From the NCBI GenBank assembly GCA_031376485.1, contig JANMDV010000049.1, forward strand, positions 1-16,449: a DNA stretch of 16,449 nucleotides. Direction: 5' to 3'. This DNA is from CALMEC01 sp031376485 (GTDB taxonomy: Bacteria > Actinomycetota > Thermoleophilia > Miltoncostaeales > Miltoncostaeaceae). Both the position numbers and the translations under genes were made by a program. The first letter of the stretch is position 1; every line of letters starts with the position of its first letter. Shown one piece after another: positions 14,969 through 16,449 of the stretch. Below the pieces are notes generated by a model that was not told the DNA's origin, searched no databases, and saw nothing but the letters and a program-made list of their open reading frames with translations.

Positions 14969-15271
14969 ATGATCAGGCTGTACCAACTTGAGCGGTGCCC
15001 GTGGTGTGCCGCTGTCCGTCAGGGACTTGCCAACGTCGGCGTCGAATACGAGATCGTCGAGGTCACGCGTGATCGCGCGACGCGCGACGAGGTCCAGGAG
15101 TTGACCGGACAGCCGATTGTTCCGGTCATAGTGGACGGCGATACCGTCGTCTGGGACTCACGCCGCATCGTGCGCTATCTGTACTCCACCTATGACGCCG
15201 CAGCCCGCCAGCGCTCGATCGCCGAGCTTCCCGACGATGTCGGCGGGATGAAGATCCTCACCTCGCTCTAA
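14969..15271 (+). CDS. Glutaredoxin / GST N-terminal-like thioredoxin-fold protein
   Basis: The 100-residue protein has the thioredoxin fold of glutaredoxins. MIRLYQLERCPWC places a CPWC redox motif at residues 10-13, after the first strand. TGQPIVPVI at 46-54 carries the conserved cis-proline before the third strand, and WDSRRIVRYL at 62-71 matches the glutathione-binding helix region of glutaredoxins and GST N-terminal domains. Two cysteines in CxxC predict a dithiol mechanism with glutathione, mycothiol or another low-molecular-weight thiol as partner. The start is fixed by the AGGGAAG ribosome binding site 5 nt upstream. A much longer in-frame extension to 13907 lies antisense to hyuA and was rejected. 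The stop is followed at once by a perfect palindrome. Confidence 0.92.
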   Translation: MIRLYQLERCPWCAAVRQGLANVGVEYEIVEVTRDRATRDEVQELTGQPIVPVIVDGDTVVWDSRRIVRYLYSTYDAAARQRSIAELPDDVGGMKILTSL

Positions 15272-15274
15272 CTC

Positions 15275-15290
15275 AGCCTGGATCCAGGCT
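15275..15290 (+). terminator. Perfect 16-bp palindrome after the glutaredoxin-like gene
   Basis: AGCCTGGATCCAGGCT is self-complementary throughout and starts 4 nt after the TAA stop. As RNA it forms AGCCTG/CAGGCT with a GATC loop. No T-tract follows, so it may be a weak or factor-assisted terminator, or a protein site. It abuts copy 2 of the structured repeat, which adds more stem-loops between the converging genes. Confidence 0.5.
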
Positions 15291-15363
15291 CAGCCGCAGT
15301 CAGCGTGTGAGTCGCCGGAGGCGACTCATAGGCCCAAGGGCCGTGGTGAATGCGGCGTGTGAA
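15291..15363. repeat. Structured dispersed repeat, copy 2, between converging genes
   Basis: This is the cleaner of two copies (the other is at 11388-11466). The outer stem is GCCGCAGTCA (15293-15302) with TGAATGCGGC (15347-15356), one mismatch. Hairpin 1 is GAGTCGCC-GGA-GGCGACTC (15309-15327), which extends by a few more pairs on each side. Hairpin 2 is GGCCCAAGGGCC (15331-15342). The whole resembles a three-way junction. GCGTGTGA occurs at 15303-15310 and again at 15354-15361. No coding sequence overlaps it. Between 15364 and the methyltransferase stop at 15432 I see only a weak CCGTG/CACGG hairpin. It may be a small mobile-element remnant, a terminator-like module or a structured RNA. Confidence 0.78.
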
Positions 15364-15431
15364 ATAATCTGCCCGCCGCTGCCGTGCCCACGGGACTGTG
15401 CCGGAGATCCATCGTCGCACGCGCCGCCCGG

Positions 15432-16445
15432 TTACTTGATGGCGACGATCATCGAGTCCGGCCCCAGCAGATGCTCCGCACGGGTCTGGCTGAATCCGGC
15501 GTCGGCCATCCAGCCCATGCAGTCGGCCGCCGTATAGTCGAAGCCGCCGTCGGTCTCGATCAGCATGTTGAGGCTCATCAAGAGGCCGAACACGTTCTGG
15601 GAACGGTCGTCGTCGATGATCGATTCATAGACGATCAGGGCGCCGCCCTCGGGCAGCGCGTCGTAGGCCTTCGCGATCAGGATGCGCTTCTGCTCGAGGT
15701 CCCAGTCGTGGAGGATGTGGCCCATCGTGATGACCTCCGCCTGGGGCAGAGCATCCGCGAAGAAGTCTCCGGGCGTGAAGCTCAGGCGCCCGCCGAGGCC
15801 GCTGTGGTCCACGTACTCCTCGAACACCGGGGCGACGACGGGCAGGTCGAAGCCCTGGCCGGTCAGGTGGGGGTGTGCGAGCGCGATCTGCACGGCCAGA
15901 TCACCCTGGGCAGTGCCGATGTCCACGAAGCTCGAACGCCCCTCCCATGGGAATTGGCGGGCGATCTGCAGGTTTGCGCCGTGACTGAGCCCGGTCATCG
16001 CCGTGAGGAACCCTCGCAACCGCTCGGGGTCTGCGTAGAGCGCTTCGAAGAAGAGGGCCTCACCGGTCTTGGCCTCGTTCTGCAGCTCGCCGGTGCGAAG
16101 GCCCTCGGTCAGGTTGCCCCAGAACCGGTAGAGGCGATGGTTGGCCATCTCCAGGATCCCGCCGATGTAGGACGGCTTGTTCCGGTCGAGGAATACTTCG
16201 GTGGCGGGCGTGTTGGCGTAGACCCCGTCCTGTCGCTCCAGAAAGCCCAAGGCGACGAGGGCGTCTAGGAAGTCGTGCGCTGACCGCTCGTGCAGACCCA
16301 GGCGTCCGCTCAGGGTTTCACGATCCTTCGGACCGCCGGCAAGCTCGGTGAAGAGCGCCATCTCGATCGCGCTCAACAGGGTCTTGGAGGCCCAGAAGCC
16401 GAGGCCCACCTGCATGATGTGGTCAGGCGTCGGGTGTTCGCTCAT
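15432..16445 (-). CDS. SAM-dependent O-methyltransferase (plant-OMT / hydroxyindole-OMT type)
   Basis: The 337-residue enzyme has the two-part layout of methyltransferase family 2: an N-terminal winged-helix dimerisation domain at about 20-90 and a C-terminal Rossmann domain. The SAM-binding motif I is VDIGTAQG at 174-181, with the ribose-binding acidic residue Asp200 in GFDLP. GDFF follows at 226-229, and HDW at 246-248 supplies the likely catalytic base His246 for O-methylation of a phenol or enol. The ATG at 16445 gives the expected N-terminus, and the upstream region lies outside the window. The substrate is unknown; family members act on aromatic secondary metabolites, carotenoids or quinone precursors. 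The gene converges on the glutaredoxin-like gene, and no biosynthetic partner is visible here. Confidence 0.92.
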   Translation of the reverse strand: MSEHPTPDHIMQVGLGFWASKTLLSAIEMALFTELAGGPKDRETLSGRLGLHERSAHDFLDALVALGFLERQDGVYANTPATEVFLDRNKPSYIGGILEMANHRLYRFWGNLTEGLRTGELQNEAKTGEALFFEALYADPERLRGFLTAMTGLSHGANLQIARQFPWEGRSSFVDIGTAQGDLAVQIALAHPHLTGQGFDLPVVAPVFEEYVDHSGLGGRLSFTPGDFFADALPQAEVITMGHILHDWDLEQKRILIAKAYDALPEGGALIVYESIIDDDRSQNVFGLLMSLNMLIETDGGFDYTAADCMGWMADAGFSQTRAEHLLGPDSMIVAIK

Positions 16446-16449
16446 GGGT

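Noticed and set aside
14891..14986. Upstream extension of hyuA by 32 residues
   Set aside because: It would cross the promoter, ribosome binding site and start of the divergent glutaredoxin-like gene, and the added residues are not family-like.

Overview
The window is high-GC DNA read as a chromosomal segment of an actinobacterium (Actinomycetota). The evidence is the strong GC bias, frequent GTG starts, a bifunctional Rel protein, a LytR_C-domain membrane protein, and TANNNT -10 hexamers placed 6 nt before start codons (leaderless-type promoters). The presence of RecJ next to Rel hints at a deep-branching class such as Nitriliruptoria, Acidimicrobiia or Thermoleophilia, but the sequence alone does not settle this.

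Left part (1-3100): two same-strand genes encode unrecognised proteins. Each has an N-terminal hydrophobic segment, a long Pro/Ala/acid-rich low-complexity region and a related C-terminal domain of about 90-110 residues. The second carries a 72-bp in-frame tandem repeat. A strong hairpin terminator closes this block, and a perfect three-way-junction fold lies in the next intergenic region.

Central part (3273-10906): ubiB-like kinase, recJ exonuclease, the (p)ppGpp synthetase/hydrolase rel, a remnant of a DUF421 (YetF-like) membrane protein with two compensating frameshifts and a missing N-terminus, and a two-helix membrane protein with a LytR_C domain. ubiB and recJ are 6 nt apart and recJ overlaps rel by 20 nt, so they can be co-transcribed. 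rel also has its own promoter inside the end of recJ.

Right part (11024-16445): a small eight-cysteine zinc-ribbon-like protein on the + strand converges on a hydantoinase/oxoprolinase operon (hyuA-hyuB, minus strand, 1-nt overlap). A small glutaredoxin-like gene is divergent from hyuA and converges on an O-methyltransferase gene that starts 4 nt from the window end. Each of the two convergent spacers (11.4 kb and 15.3 kb) contains one copy of the same structured repeat of about 75 nt. It folds as a closing stem with inner hairpins and carries an internal duplicated heptamer whose variable base changes together in both positions. One copy supplies the last codons of hyuB.

No rRNA, tRNA, CRISPR array or complete insertion sequence was seen. 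The most novel-looking items are the structured repeat pair, the paired proteins sharing an unrecognised C-terminal domain, and the decayed DUF421 gene.
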